64,000 nt of DNA, taken from an uncultured Acidimicrobiales bacterium (GTDB taxonomy: Bacteria > Actinomycetota > Acidimicrobiia > Acidimicrobiales > SHLQ01). Of the stretch, positions 42,482 to 50,785 are shown piece by piece (the stretch's first letter is position 1; every line of letters starts with the position of its first letter). The notes beneath the pieces are model-generated. The model was given only the letters and a program-made list of their open reading frames with translations. It was not told the origin of the DNA and ran no database searches. The position numbers and the translations under genes were made by a program. The stretch is from positions 22,467 through 86,466 of the forward strand of contig CALHTB010000061.1 of assembly GCA_938038785.1 (NCBI GenBank). The letters are read 5' to 3'.

Positions 42482-42573
42482 GGGTGATGCTCGGGCGGAA
42501 GGCCCGACAAGTTACACTCGAGCCCCCGGCGAGACTGTGGGTGATGCTCGGGCGGAAGGCCCGACAAGTTACA
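42482..42573. repeat. Two direct copies of a 35-bp element containing AAGTTAC
   Basis: Identical 35-base copies at 42482-42516 and 42539-42573 (57-base period), each GGGTGATGCTCGG then GCGGAAGGCCCGACAAGTTAC and A. The core is 16/19 identical to the 19-bp repeats at 28.9 kb. The right copy ends 9 bases before the methyltransferase ATG. Confidence 0.9.
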
Positions 42574-42581
42574 GTTCGCCT

Positions 42582-43247
42582 ATGTCAACTTGGACTCGCT
42601 ATACAACCGCCGGCGACTATGGGCAGCGACGACCCACCGCAGAGGTCGAACTGGGCCCTGGCGACGTCGCTGGACTCGACCGCAAACTGCTCGGCGATGT
42701 GGATGGCATGCGGGTTCTGGATCTCGGATGCGGCGCGGGCCATTCGGCTGTCGCTCTCGCGTCGCAAGGCGCACGGGTCGTTGCGATCGACCCCGACGAA
42801 TCGCAGGTAACCCTGACTCGCGAAAGTGCCGAACGCGCTGAGGTGCATGTCGAGGTGCATCACGCCGACCTCGCCGATTTAGCGTTCTTGCATGCCGACA
42901 TCTTCGACGCGGTCATCGCAGTTCATTCGCTCGCCGCGGTCTCTGACATCGGCCGAGTGTTCCGCCAGACCCACCGGCTGTTGAAGGCTGATCGGCCGAT
43001 CGTGCTCACGCTTCCGCACCCGGCAGCGCTTATGGTCACCCCCGACAACCCGAAGACCATCTCGAGCAATTACGCCGACTCTCAACCCTTAGGCGCCGGC
43101 GCGTACCTCACCTATCGGCACGGCATCGGACACGTCTTCACCCAGCTCAACCGTTCGAACTACCGCATCGACACACTGATCGAACCGGCCAGCAACGGCG
43201 CGTTCCCAGCGTCGGCAATCTTCCGCGCCCGCAAGATCGGCACCTGA
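42582..43247 (+). CDS. Class I SAM-dependent methyltransferase
   Basis: This protein of 221 residues has the SAM motif I VLDLGCGAGHSAVALASQGA, acidic motif VVAIDPDE and motif IV-like FDAVIAVHSLAAVSD. C-terminal VRNYR-like positions read SNYRIDTLIEPA. Target unknown. ATG 42582 is just downstream of the 35-bp repeat; an in-frame start at 42537 would translate the repeat itself. Confidence 0.85.
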   Translation: MSTWTRYTTAGDYGQRRPTAEVELGPGDVAGLDRKLLGDVDGMRVLDLGCGAGHSAVALASQGARVVAIDPDESQVTLTRESAERAEVHVEVHHADLADLAFLHADIFDAVIAVHSLAAVSDIGRVFRQTHRLLKADRPIVLTLPHPAALMVTPDNPKTISSNYADSQPLGAGAYLTYRHGIGHVFTQLNRSNYRIDTLIEPASNGAFPASAIFRARKIGT

Positions 43248-43280
43248 GTTTCCTGGGATCCGAACCGTTTCGGGCGGGCC

Positions 43281-44516
43281 TTACCTGCGTCGGTACTTTT
43301 CGAAGAGGTAGGCGATTTCGCCGTCTCGATCGAGAGGACCTTCCTCAAGGCGACGCTGTTGTAGCACCGACATCGCAGCGCCGACCTCGGGGCCGGGGTC
43401 AATCCCCAGCAGCCCCATGATGTCGTCACCGGTAAGGACCGGGGTGAGGTCCGACAGGTCCTCCCCAGCATCGAGTTCGGTAAAACGCTCACCGAGCTCA
43501 CGATCGGGAACACCGAGGACTTCGACCAATTCCAACAACGTCGCCATCGAGTCGTAGCCGACGCGCTTCACTAGGCGGCGAACGGTTGGAGCCTCGACAT
43601 TCTCTCGACTATCGGTCACTAGATCGAGCCCGGCGAGGATTAGCCGAAGCTGCCGAGACTCTGAGTTGGAGTACCGAAGGTGTTCGAGTTGCTCGGCGCG
43701 ATCCTTTGGCTTGCAGTGGCTAAACACCACGGCTCGACGAAGGGTGTTGTCGTTGCGCGACGAGTCGAGTTGCTCGCCCATCGCTTCAAGCTTCGATGCG
43801 GCAATTGCTGACGACACGAACGGCCAGGCTCCTACCTCGGCCAAGAAAGCAAGTCCGCTCGATGGCGATGGCGCTGCGAGAAGCTTGTCGAACTCATCTC
43901 GGATTCGCTCGGCAGAAACGATCGACATTCGGTCGATGAGAGACTTCGCGGCAGTCATAACATCGGGACCCACGAATAGGTCGTAGCGGGCAATAAACCG
44001 AGCAGCGCGAAGAATTCGGAGAGGGTCGTCGGTGAACGACACCTCGGGCTCGATCGGTGTTCGAAGTACACGCTCGACAAGCGCAGACGCGCCACCAAAG
44101 GGATCCATCAGGTCACCGGACGCCACATTGAGCGCCATGGCATTCACCGTGAAGTCACGGCGAGACAGGTCGACCTCGATGTCATCGCCGAACTGCACCT
44201 CGGGCTTGCGGGTGTCGTCGGTGTAGCTCTCCGCGCGAAATGTTGTGATCTCGAACGGCCGGCCGTTGATCTGACACCCGATCGTCCCGAACTTCTCGCC
44301 TTGGGTCCATACCGCATCTGACAACGGATCGACGAGACGTTTGATTTCGTCGGGCCGAGCTTCGGTGGTGAGGTCGAAGTCGAGTGCTTCGAGGGGCATG
44401 TCGAGATGAAGATCGCGAACGATCCCACCCACGAGATACAACGAGCGGCCGGCGTTCGCGAACGCTTCGGCAAGCGGTGCTACTTCACGCAAAACCTGTT
44501 CCTGGGAATTCGTCAC
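43281..44516 (-). CDS. pcnA: CCA tRNA nucleotidyltransferase
   Basis: This protein of about 411 residues adds or repairs the 3' CCA of tRNAs. It has YLVGGIVRDLHLDMP, the catalytic DFDLTT, the strand-turn part FRAESYTDD, RRDFTVNAMAL and DPLRILRAARFIARY. The C-terminal part lacks a recognisable HD phosphohydrolase motif, so it is shorter than HD-containing actinobacterial versions. The start is GTG 44516 or GTG 44540. It is divergent from the GNAT gene that begins the sigma-factor locus. Confidence 0.9.
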   Translation of the reverse strand: MTNSQEQVLREVAPLAEAFANAGRSLYLVGGIVRDLHLDMPLEALDFDLTTEARPDEIKRLVDPLSDAVWTQGEKFGTIGCQINGRPFEITTFRAESYTDDTRKPEVQFGDDIEVDLSRRDFTVNAMALNVASGDLMDPFGGASALVERVLRTPIEPEVSFTDDPLRILRAARFIARYDLFVGPDVMTAAKSLIDRMSIVSAERIRDEFDKLLAAPSPSSGLAFLAEVGAWPFVSSAIAASKLEAMGEQLDSSRNDNTLRRAVVFSHCKPKDRAEQLEHLRYSNSESRQLRLILAGLDLVTDSRENVEAPTVRRLVKRVGYDSMATLLELVEVLGVPDRELGERFTELDAGEDLSDLTPVLTGDDIMGLLGIDPGPEVGAAMSVLQQRRLEEGPLDRDGEIAYLFEKYRRR

Positions 44517-44601
44517 GGGGTCGAGGCTAGAACACGGCACACCATGGAGTGAGGAACGTCGCTGGCGCAGTGTTCTTACTGTCAGCCCCTAGAGTCGTCA
44601 C

Positions 44602-45312
44602 ATGTTGCTTGAGCGACTGCAACGCCCCGTTCGAGGGGTCCGGATCGTGCGGAAAAAGCCCTTTCCGACTGATCCAGACGCAATCGGCGCGCAGATCGTG
44701 CCGTATCGCCCGCTCAACAACGACGACATCGAGCGCATCCTGGCACAACTGTCCGATGTGCAAGGGCGCATCGTCACCAGTGCGTTGTCACCCATGGAGC
44801 AGCCGTCGTTTCGTGATGCTGGTTTCACCACTCGCGAGTCGCTGTACCTCTTTACTCATCAGTTGCAGGACCGGCCGAAAGAGACGAAGGGTCGACATGT
44901 GTTGCGCGCTGGTCGACGTACAGATACCGCCCGGGTGCTCGACATCGACGCTCGTTCATTCGACTCGTTTTGGGCGCTGGACCGAGAAGCATTGACAGCG
45001 GCGCGTAAGGCCACCCCCGTCCATCGCTATCGAGTTGCCACCATCGACCGGATGGTCGTGGGCTACGCGGTGTCGGGGCGCTCGGGTCGGTCTACCTTCT
45101 TGCAGCGCCTCGGGGTCGACCCCGATGTCCGCGGCGAAGGCATTGGCACCGACCTTGTTCGCGACGCCTTGGACTGGGCGGTTCGCGAAGGTGGCGCATC
45201 GATGCTGGTCAACACCCAGACCGTGAACGACAACGCGAAGCGTCTCTACGAATCGCTCGGATTTGTTTTGTCGAACGACACCCTCGACGTTCTCGAATGG
45301 GCGAGGCCATGA
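44602..45312 (+). CDS. GNAT-family acetyltransferase
   Basis: This 236-residue protein has a C-terminal GNAT domain with LGVDPDVRGEGIGTDLVRDA and NTQTVNDNAKRLYESLGF (RimI-like). The N-terminal 100 residues are less typical. Target unknown. It starts a plus-strand cluster ending in a sigma/anti-sigma pair; its stop overlaps the next start by 4 bases. Confidence 0.85.
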   Translation: MLLERLQRPVRGVRIVRKKPFPTDPDAIGAQIVPYRPLNNDDIERILAQLSDVQGRIVTSALSPMEQPSFRDAGFTTRESLYLFTHQLQDRPKETKGRHVLRAGRRTDTARVLDIDARSFDSFWALDREALTAARKATPVHRYRVATIDRMVVGYAVSGRSGRSTFLQRLGVDPDVRGEGIGTDLVRDALDWAVREGGASMLVNTQTVNDNAKRLYESLGFVLSNDTLDVLEWARP

Positions 45313-47390
45313 GCGCCGCCCGGACTAGCGCGTTCATGACGCTCATGCTGCTGCTCCTCTTCGCCGGGTTTGCGACCCCGGCAGGTAGTCAGACGGTGGG
45401 ATCGGTCGAACTTGTCGCCCAAAGCTCGTGGGTTGACGACGGTGGCATTTTCGACATTCAGGTTCGGGTCGCGGGCGCTGACCCGGAGGCGTCGGTGGTC
45501 GTGCGCGTACTTCCGGCGTGGGCCGAGCGGGACGATTTCCTTCGTCAGGATGTGCCCGAGGAGGTCGAGCCAATCCTCGAGCTTGCACCGGTGCAGCTCA
45601 GCGACGTGCAAAACACCAGCAACGAGGTGCTCGGTTTCCAAATCGTCGTCGCCGGACCTGACACTCCAGTCGAGGAGGATGACGGTGGCTCGCCAATTCC
45701 CGTGCTGCGAAGCGATGGTGGCTCGAAGGTCTACCCACTCGAAGTGTCGCTCTTTCTCCCCGATGGCACCCTTGCCGATCAATTCCTTACCTCGCTGATC
45801 GAGCTTCCCCGAGGCCAACGAAACGCTCCGCTGCAAACCACGCTCGTGCTCGAAGCACATCTGCAGCCCACAACGCTCGCCAACGGCGAAACCCGTCTTG
45901 ACCCCGACGAGCTCGACGCCACCGAAACCCTCGTCACCGCCATTGATCAACATCCCGATGCTGACGTTGCGTTGTCCATTTCACCAGAGGCACTGATCGG
46001 ACTTTCCAATAGCGATGACGAGCAGGCCCAGCGGATCGTGGAGATACTTCGCAATATCGGCGATCCAGGTCAGCTGCTTCCGAACCCGTTCACCGAAGTC
46101 GAAGAACAGGCGTGGATCGACGTCGGCCTCTCTCCCGAGTTGTTTGAGCTCTACCAGATCGGTGCCACCGCAACGAACACGATCCTCGGTATCGAACCCG
46201 ACCCGTCGGTCATGCTGCTCGACCGAACGATCGATACCGACGGACTCGCCGCACTGACCGACCCTGGTGGCGAGGCCACCTTCGGCGTGGAAGCGGTTAT
46301 TGTCCGACCCGCACAACTCAGCCCACTTTCCAAAGAGCTCTTTCCTCAGGCGCTCACCACACGGTTCGTTATACCGACTGACAACAATCGAACCGTGCCT
46401 GCGCTGGTTGCCGACGGCGGGCTGGCCAACCATTTCACGAACTCTGGGGGTTCGGTCTACAACGCGAACCGCATGCTCGCCGACCTGACCCTGTTGTCGT
46501 TGCAAAACAGCGCTGTCCGCCAAGCGGTGGTCGTCAACCCACCTGCCGACTGGGTGCCCGACGCCATCATGCTCAACGTCATGCTCACCGGCATCGAGCG
46601 CATCCCGGCCATTCGCGGCGTGTCGCCCGCAGCAGCCCTCGCTGACACCGCCTTCACCCCAGAACGTGGCATCAGCACCCTCAGCCCACCGCTGCGTCGT
46701 GAACTCAACCCGCCACGCCAACCCCAGGACCTGCGGTCGTTCCGTACCGAGTTCAGTCAAGCTCGGGCCGCGATCGATAGCTGGTCGGCTGTGATCTCGG
46801 GTGACCAGGCTTCGACTGACCGGCTCGAATCACTGCTCTTGGTGAGCACCGATTATCGACTCACCGACACCCAACGCAGTGGCTACATCGAAGCGATCTA
46901 TCAGCTCATCGATGACCAGAAGGACTCATCGATTACCACACCCGAGAGCGACACGATCACGCTCACGGGTCGGCTGTCAGACATTCCGATCACAGTAGAT
47001 AACGCCCTGGGCGTCGACGCCAACGTGCTGCTCATTCTCGATAGCGAAAAGTTGGCTTTTCCCGACGGACCGGTCATAGAGACAACCCTGCGCCCAGGTC
47101 CGAATCGGATCGAGATTCCGATCGAGGCTCGAGCCTCGGGCGACTCGCCCATCCGAGTCCAGGTGTTCACTCCTGATCGCTCGGTCTTGCTCGGATCCTC
47201 TGTGGTTCTCGTTCGGACATTCGCATTCTCTGGCGTGGGCATAGTGATCGGTGCCGTTTCGATCGTTGTTTTGTTGCTGTGGTGGCTGAGGCATGCACGA
47301 TCGACCCGCGGTACGATCCGAGCGAATACCTCTGCACCGGCCAACGACGTCAACGATGCGCCAGCCGAAACCGAACACATCGGAGTCTGA
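45309..47390 (+). CDS. Membrane-anchored extracellular protein, DUF6049-like
   Basis: This 693-residue protein has an N-terminal signal (AFMTLMLLLLFAGFATPAGS), a large extracellular part with beta-rich domains at both ends and a TIM-like middle (VTAIDQHPDADVALSISPEAL), and a C-terminal span (GVGIVIGAVSIVVLLLWWL) with a short basic tail. Architecture and place next to pcnA resemble mycobacterial Rv3909 (DUF6049). ATG 45309 makes an ATGA overlap with the GNAT stop. The role may be in the cell envelope, which is inferred. Confidence 0.7.
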   Translation: MSAARTSAFMTLMLLLLFAGFATPAGSQTVGSVELVAQSSWVDDGGIFDIQVRVAGADPEASVVVRVLPAWAERDDFLRQDVPEEVEPILELAPVQLSDVQNTSNEVLGFQIVVAGPDTPVEEDDGGSPIPVLRSDGGSKVYPLEVSLFLPDGTLADQFLTSLIELPRGQRNAPLQTTLVLEAHLQPTTLANGETRLDPDELDATETLVTAIDQHPDADVALSISPEALIGLSNSDDEQAQRIVEILRNIGDPGQLLPNPFTEVEEQAWIDVGLSPELFELYQIGATATNTILGIEPDPSVMLLDRTIDTDGLAALTDPGGEATFGVEAVIVRPAQLSPLSKELFPQALTTRFVIPTDNNRTVPALVADGGLANHFTNSGGSVYNANRMLADLTLLSLQNSAVRQAVVVNPPADWVPDAIMLNVMLTGIERIPAIRGVSPAAALADTAFTPERGISTLSPPLRRELNPPRQPQDLRSFRTEFSQARAAIDSWSAVISGDQASTDRLESLLLVSTDYRLTDTQRSGYIEAIYQLIDDQKDSSITTPESDTITLTGRLSDIPITVDNALGVDANVLLILDSEKLAFPDGPVIETTLRPGPNRIEIPIEARASGDSPIRVQVFTPDRSVLLGSSVVLVRTFAFSGVGIVIGAVSIVVLLLWWLRHARSTRGTIRANTSAPANDVNDAPAETEHIGV

Positions 47391-47392
47391 AC

Positions 47393-48232
47393 ATGACCGT
47401 ACGAATCGTCACCGACAGCGCCTGCGACCTATCGGATGCTGAGCTCGAAGAATGGGGCATCGGTATGGTGCCGTTGTCGATCCGCTTTGGCGACGAGGAG
47501 TTCATCGATCGCACCGAGCTCTCGACCGACGACTTCTACCGCCGGCTCGCCGCTTCTGAACATCTGCCCGAAACCTCGGCCCCTGCTCCTGGCGCGTTCG
47601 CCGCGATGTTCAACAAGATGGCATCGGAGGGGGCCACCGCCGTTGTCTGCATCAACCTTTCCGAAGCGCTGTCAGCGACCATCCAGTCAGCTCGCACCGC
47701 CGCCACCTCTGACGATGTCGAGATCGACGTGCGCGTGGTCAATTCGAAGGCCATCACAGGAGGCCTCGGGTCGATTGTTCTCGCCTGCGCCGCTGCCGGA
47801 CGCGATGGGGCGTCAGCCGACGAGGTTGTCGCTCTAGCTGAAGAGATGAGCGGCCGGACCCGGGTGTACGCCACACTCGACACGCTCGAGAACCTGAAGA
47901 AGGGCGGCCGCATCGGTGGAGCCCAGGCAGCGTTTGGCGCCATGCTCTCGATCAAGCCGCTGCTCGACCTCAGCACCGGCGAAGTCGTGGCCGCCGGTAA
48001 GCAACGAACACGCAAACGCTCCCTCGCGTGGGTACGTGAGCAATTGGAACAGGCAGGCGAGGTCGAGAACCTCGCAATCCTCCACTCCAATGCTGATGAC
48101 ATCAACGAGTTCCTTGAAACTCTGTCGGATATCCCGAGCGTGGCCTCGGCGCGTACGAACATCATCGGCGCGGTCATCGGTACCCATGGCGGCCCCGGAA
48201 TTATCGGCATTACGTACCAAGTCCCTTCCTGA
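47393..48232 (+). CDS. DegV family fatty-acid-binding protein
   Basis: This 279-residue protein has VRIVTDSACDLSDAELEEWG, VPLSIRFGDEEFIDR, ETSAPAPGAFAAMF, LETLENLKKGGRIGG-like DTLENLKKGGRIGGAQA, ISIKPLL-like LSIKPLLDL and a final GTHGGPGIIGI, all DegV marks. DegV/FakB proteins bind a fatty acid for phosphorylation by FakA. It lies where mycobacteria have MurJ, between the DUF6049-like gene and the kinase. Confidence 0.92.
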   Translation: MTVRIVTDSACDLSDAELEEWGIGMVPLSIRFGDEEFIDRTELSTDDFYRRLAASEHLPETSAPAPGAFAAMFNKMASEGATAVVCINLSEALSATIQSARTAATSDDVEIDVRVVNSKAITGGLGSIVLACAAAGRDGASADEVVALAEEMSGRTRVYATLDTLENLKKGGRIGGAQAAFGAMLSIKPLLDLSTGEVVAAGKQRTRKRSLAWVREQLEQAGEVENLAILHSNADDINEFLETLSDIPSVASARTNIIGAVIGTHGGPGIIGITYQVPS

Positions 48233-48281
48233 GCGCGCGCGATGCCCCCTCGCCACGTGAGCGCAGTAGCGTTTTCACGCC

Positions 48282-50186
48282 ATGCCGCCCCACACACCCA
48301 CCGATAGTCGACCGATGACTGGACGACGTCTCGCCGACCGCTACGAGCTACTCGAACGCCGTGGTTCAGGTGGCATGGCTGAGGTGTGGGAAGCAATCGA
48401 TCACAACCTTGGTCGTCGTGTTGCCGTGAAGATGCTTCATAACCATCTCGCAGCGGACCCCAACGTCCTCGACCGGTTCCGAAGCGAAGCGCAGGCTGCT
48501 GCCCGGCTGACCCATCCCGGGATCGTTGGCATCTACGACACCGTGTCGACCGAGAGCACCGATGCGATCATCATGGAGCTGGTCAGCGGACGCGACCTTC
48601 GAACAATTCTCGACGAACGCCCAACTCTGGCCATTGTCGACGCGGTCGAAGTCGGCATCCAGCTCTCCGCAGCCTTGAGCCATGCGCATCAAAACGGCAT
48701 CATTCACCGCGACCTCAAGCCAGCGAACATCCTCGTGCGGCCCGATCGTCGGGTGAAGCTCAGCGACTTTGGTATTGCCAAGGCGCTCGATCAGACAAGC
48801 CACACCGAATCGGGTTCGCTGGTTGGCACGGTGAAGTATCTCGCTCCCGAACAGATCGAGGGACACCCAGTCGATGGCCGCACCGACCTCTACGGCCTCA
48901 CCACCGTGTTGTACGAGATGTTGTGCGGCCAGGTGCCCTTCCCCGCCACCGACCTCATCGGTGCAATGAAGCGGATTCGCAAGAACCCGCCGTCGGCACG
49001 CAAGCACCGTCCCGATGTTTCGCCAGCGTTGGATGCGTTCTTGCAGAAGGGCCTTGCCCGAGACCCAGCCAACCGTCATCCTGACGCAGCCACGTGGTCG
49101 GCGCAGCTGACCGAAGCCATGCGGGGCGATCAGCCGAGCGTCGAACGTCACCCGCCGCATCGCAAGCCCGAACATGTCGATGCCACCGTCGTCGAACCAC
49201 CCAAGTCGATTCCGATTCGTCCAGCACCAGCAGTGCAACCCGAAGCGGCCGTTCCAGCTCCAGGCCCAGGGCCGGGAAATGCACGACCCGCCAAAGCTCG
49301 TCCGGTTACACCGCGGCGCGGTCCAGCGCCGGTGGCCGAAGCGCCAACCCCTCCCCCGCTTGCCAAGCACGTCAAGCCAAAGCGACGCCTTGGAGCTTGG
49401 CTTGGTCCGCTGATTGCGCTGGCCTTGATGATCGCCGCAGTAGTGACGGTTTGGTCGCTGCTGCGCCCGGCTGGGACCGAGATCACCGATCGCTTTGGTG
49501 ATGATGACACCGAGCAGGTCGATGACCCGGCCGAGTCGGCTGACGACGCTACCGACGACTCCGACACCCAAGTCGACACGGTTGATGACGTTGACAACGT
49601 CGGCGATGTCAACGGCGACGGCGCCTCAGATGATGCCAACGGCGACCTGGCCCAAGAAGATCAGCCCACTACGAGTTCGAGCACCACGACATCCACGACG
49701 TTGCCGCCCTTCGCTGACGGCCGTCGAGCTGTCTCCTTCGACCCCAGTGGCGACGGCGAGGAACACGCCGAGGCAGTATCGCGGCCACTCGACGGCGACC
49801 CAACTACGTTCTGGTTGACCGAGAAATACAAGACCCGCACGTTCGGGCAGCTGAAACCGGGGGTGGGTTTGATCGTGGAATTTGAAACACCTCAACCTCT
49901 TGATGAGCTTCGCTTGCTCACCAACCGCACCGACTGGGCTGTTGATATCTATGAGGCTGACCAGCCATCGTCGGTCCTCGACGGCTGGAACCTCATCGGC
50001 GAGTTCGACACGCTCGGGCCCGACGAAACGCTCGACCTGCCCGACACGTCGGTCACCGCACTGCTCGTATGGGTCACCGACCTTGGCCTTGCACCCGAGC
50101 AAACCATCGAGGAATACGACGCCCAAGTCGCTGGCGGCGAAATCGAACAGCAGCTGCAACTCGCCGAGCTCGAACTGATCGGCTAA
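48282..50186 (+). CDS. Transmembrane Ser/Thr kinase with MviN-like extracellular domain
   Basis: This 634-residue protein has an N-terminal kinase domain (about 14-285) with the full set of catalytic motifs: RRGSGGMAEVW, VAVKMLH, IIHRDLKPANIL, LSDFGIAKA and LAPEQIEG. A Pro/Ala-rich linker, one span (GPLIALALMIAAVVTVWSLL, about 375-395), an Asp-rich stretch, a Thr/Ser-rich spacer and a C-terminal discoidin-like domain (about 480-634) follow. This layout equals the C-terminal part of mycobacterial MviN (kinase-TM-ectodomain), but the kinase here looks active and no MurJ part is attached. No PASTA repeats. Confidence 0.88.
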   Translation: MPPHTPTDSRPMTGRRLADRYELLERRGSGGMAEVWEAIDHNLGRRVAVKMLHNHLAADPNVLDRFRSEAQAAARLTHPGIVGIYDTVSTESTDAIIMELVSGRDLRTILDERPTLAIVDAVEVGIQLSAALSHAHQNGIIHRDLKPANILVRPDRRVKLSDFGIAKALDQTSHTESGSLVGTVKYLAPEQIEGHPVDGRTDLYGLTTVLYEMLCGQVPFPATDLIGAMKRIRKNPPSARKHRPDVSPALDAFLQKGLARDPANRHPDAATWSAQLTEAMRGDQPSVERHPPHRKPEHVDATVVEPPKSIPIRPAPAVQPEAAVPAPGPGPGNARPAKARPVTPRRGPAPVAEAPTPPPLAKHVKPKRRLGAWLGPLIALALMIAAVVTVWSLLRPAGTEITDRFGDDDTEQVDDPAESADDATDDSDTQVDTVDDVDNVGDVNGDGASDDANGDLAQEDQPTTSSSTTTSTTLPPFADGRRAVSFDPSGDGEEHAEAVSRPLDGDPTTFWLTEKYKTRTFGQLKPGVGLIVEFETPQPLDELRLLTNRTDWAVDIYEADQPSSVLDGWNLIGEFDTLGPDETLDLPDTSVTALLVWVTDLGLAPEQTIEEYDAQVAGGEIEQQLQLAELELIG

Positions 50187-50188
50187 CA

Positions 50189-50785
50189 ATGCAGACTCTG
50201 GCGGAGGACGGCGACCTCATACGGGCAGCACAGAACGGCGACATGGCGTCGCTCGAGATCCTGCTGGACCGTCACCACGATCGGCTTCGTGCCGTGTGCG
50301 CCAAGGTGGTTGGCCGTGGCGCGGATGCCGATGACGCAGCCCAAATGGCGCTGATCTCTATCGTCAAGAACCTCGACAAGTTCGATGGCCGAGCCAAGTT
50401 CACCACGTGGTCGTACCGCATTGCTACGAACGCTGCCATCGATGAGCTCCGCAAGAACAAGCGTCGTCAGGCCGACTCGATCGATGACGACGAAGGCCAC
50501 ATGCAAATTGCCGCTTTGGGCAACATGAGCGAGGCGGTCACGGCCTCGATGGTGGTTAACGAGGCGCTTGAGGAGCTACCCGAAGAGTTCAGAATGCCGG
50601 TAATTCTTCGGGATTTGTGCGGATTGGATTACGACCAGATCTCGGAGGTGTTGGAAATAGCACCCGGCACCGTACGGTCGAGGATCGCTCGAGGCCGCGG
50701 CAAGTTGGCCGACAGCATCGGTGATGTGACAAGTGGCGGGAACCATATGTCCGAGTCGGACGTACAAGGAACCGACGATGAGTAA
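50189..50785 (+). CDS. ECF sigma factor, SigM-like position
   Basis: This 198-residue sigma factor has region 2 (LEILLDRHHDRLRAVCAKVV, then DADDAAQMALISIVKNLDKFDG, TTWSYRIATNAAIDELRKNK) and region 4 (LEELPEEFRMPVILRDLCGL, then DYDQISEVLEIAPGTVRSRIARGRGKL). It starts 3 bases after the kinase stop. The end overlaps the anti-sigma start by 8 bases, so the two are translationally coupled. Confidence 0.93.
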   Translation: MQTLAEDGDLIRAAQNGDMASLEILLDRHHDRLRAVCAKVVGRGADADDAAQMALISIVKNLDKFDGRAKFTTWSYRIATNAAIDELRKNKRRQADSIDDDEGHMQIAALGNMSEAVTASMVVNEALEELPEEFRMPVILRDLCGLDYDQISEVLEIAPGTVRSRIARGRGKLADSIGDVTSGGNHMSESDVQGTDDE

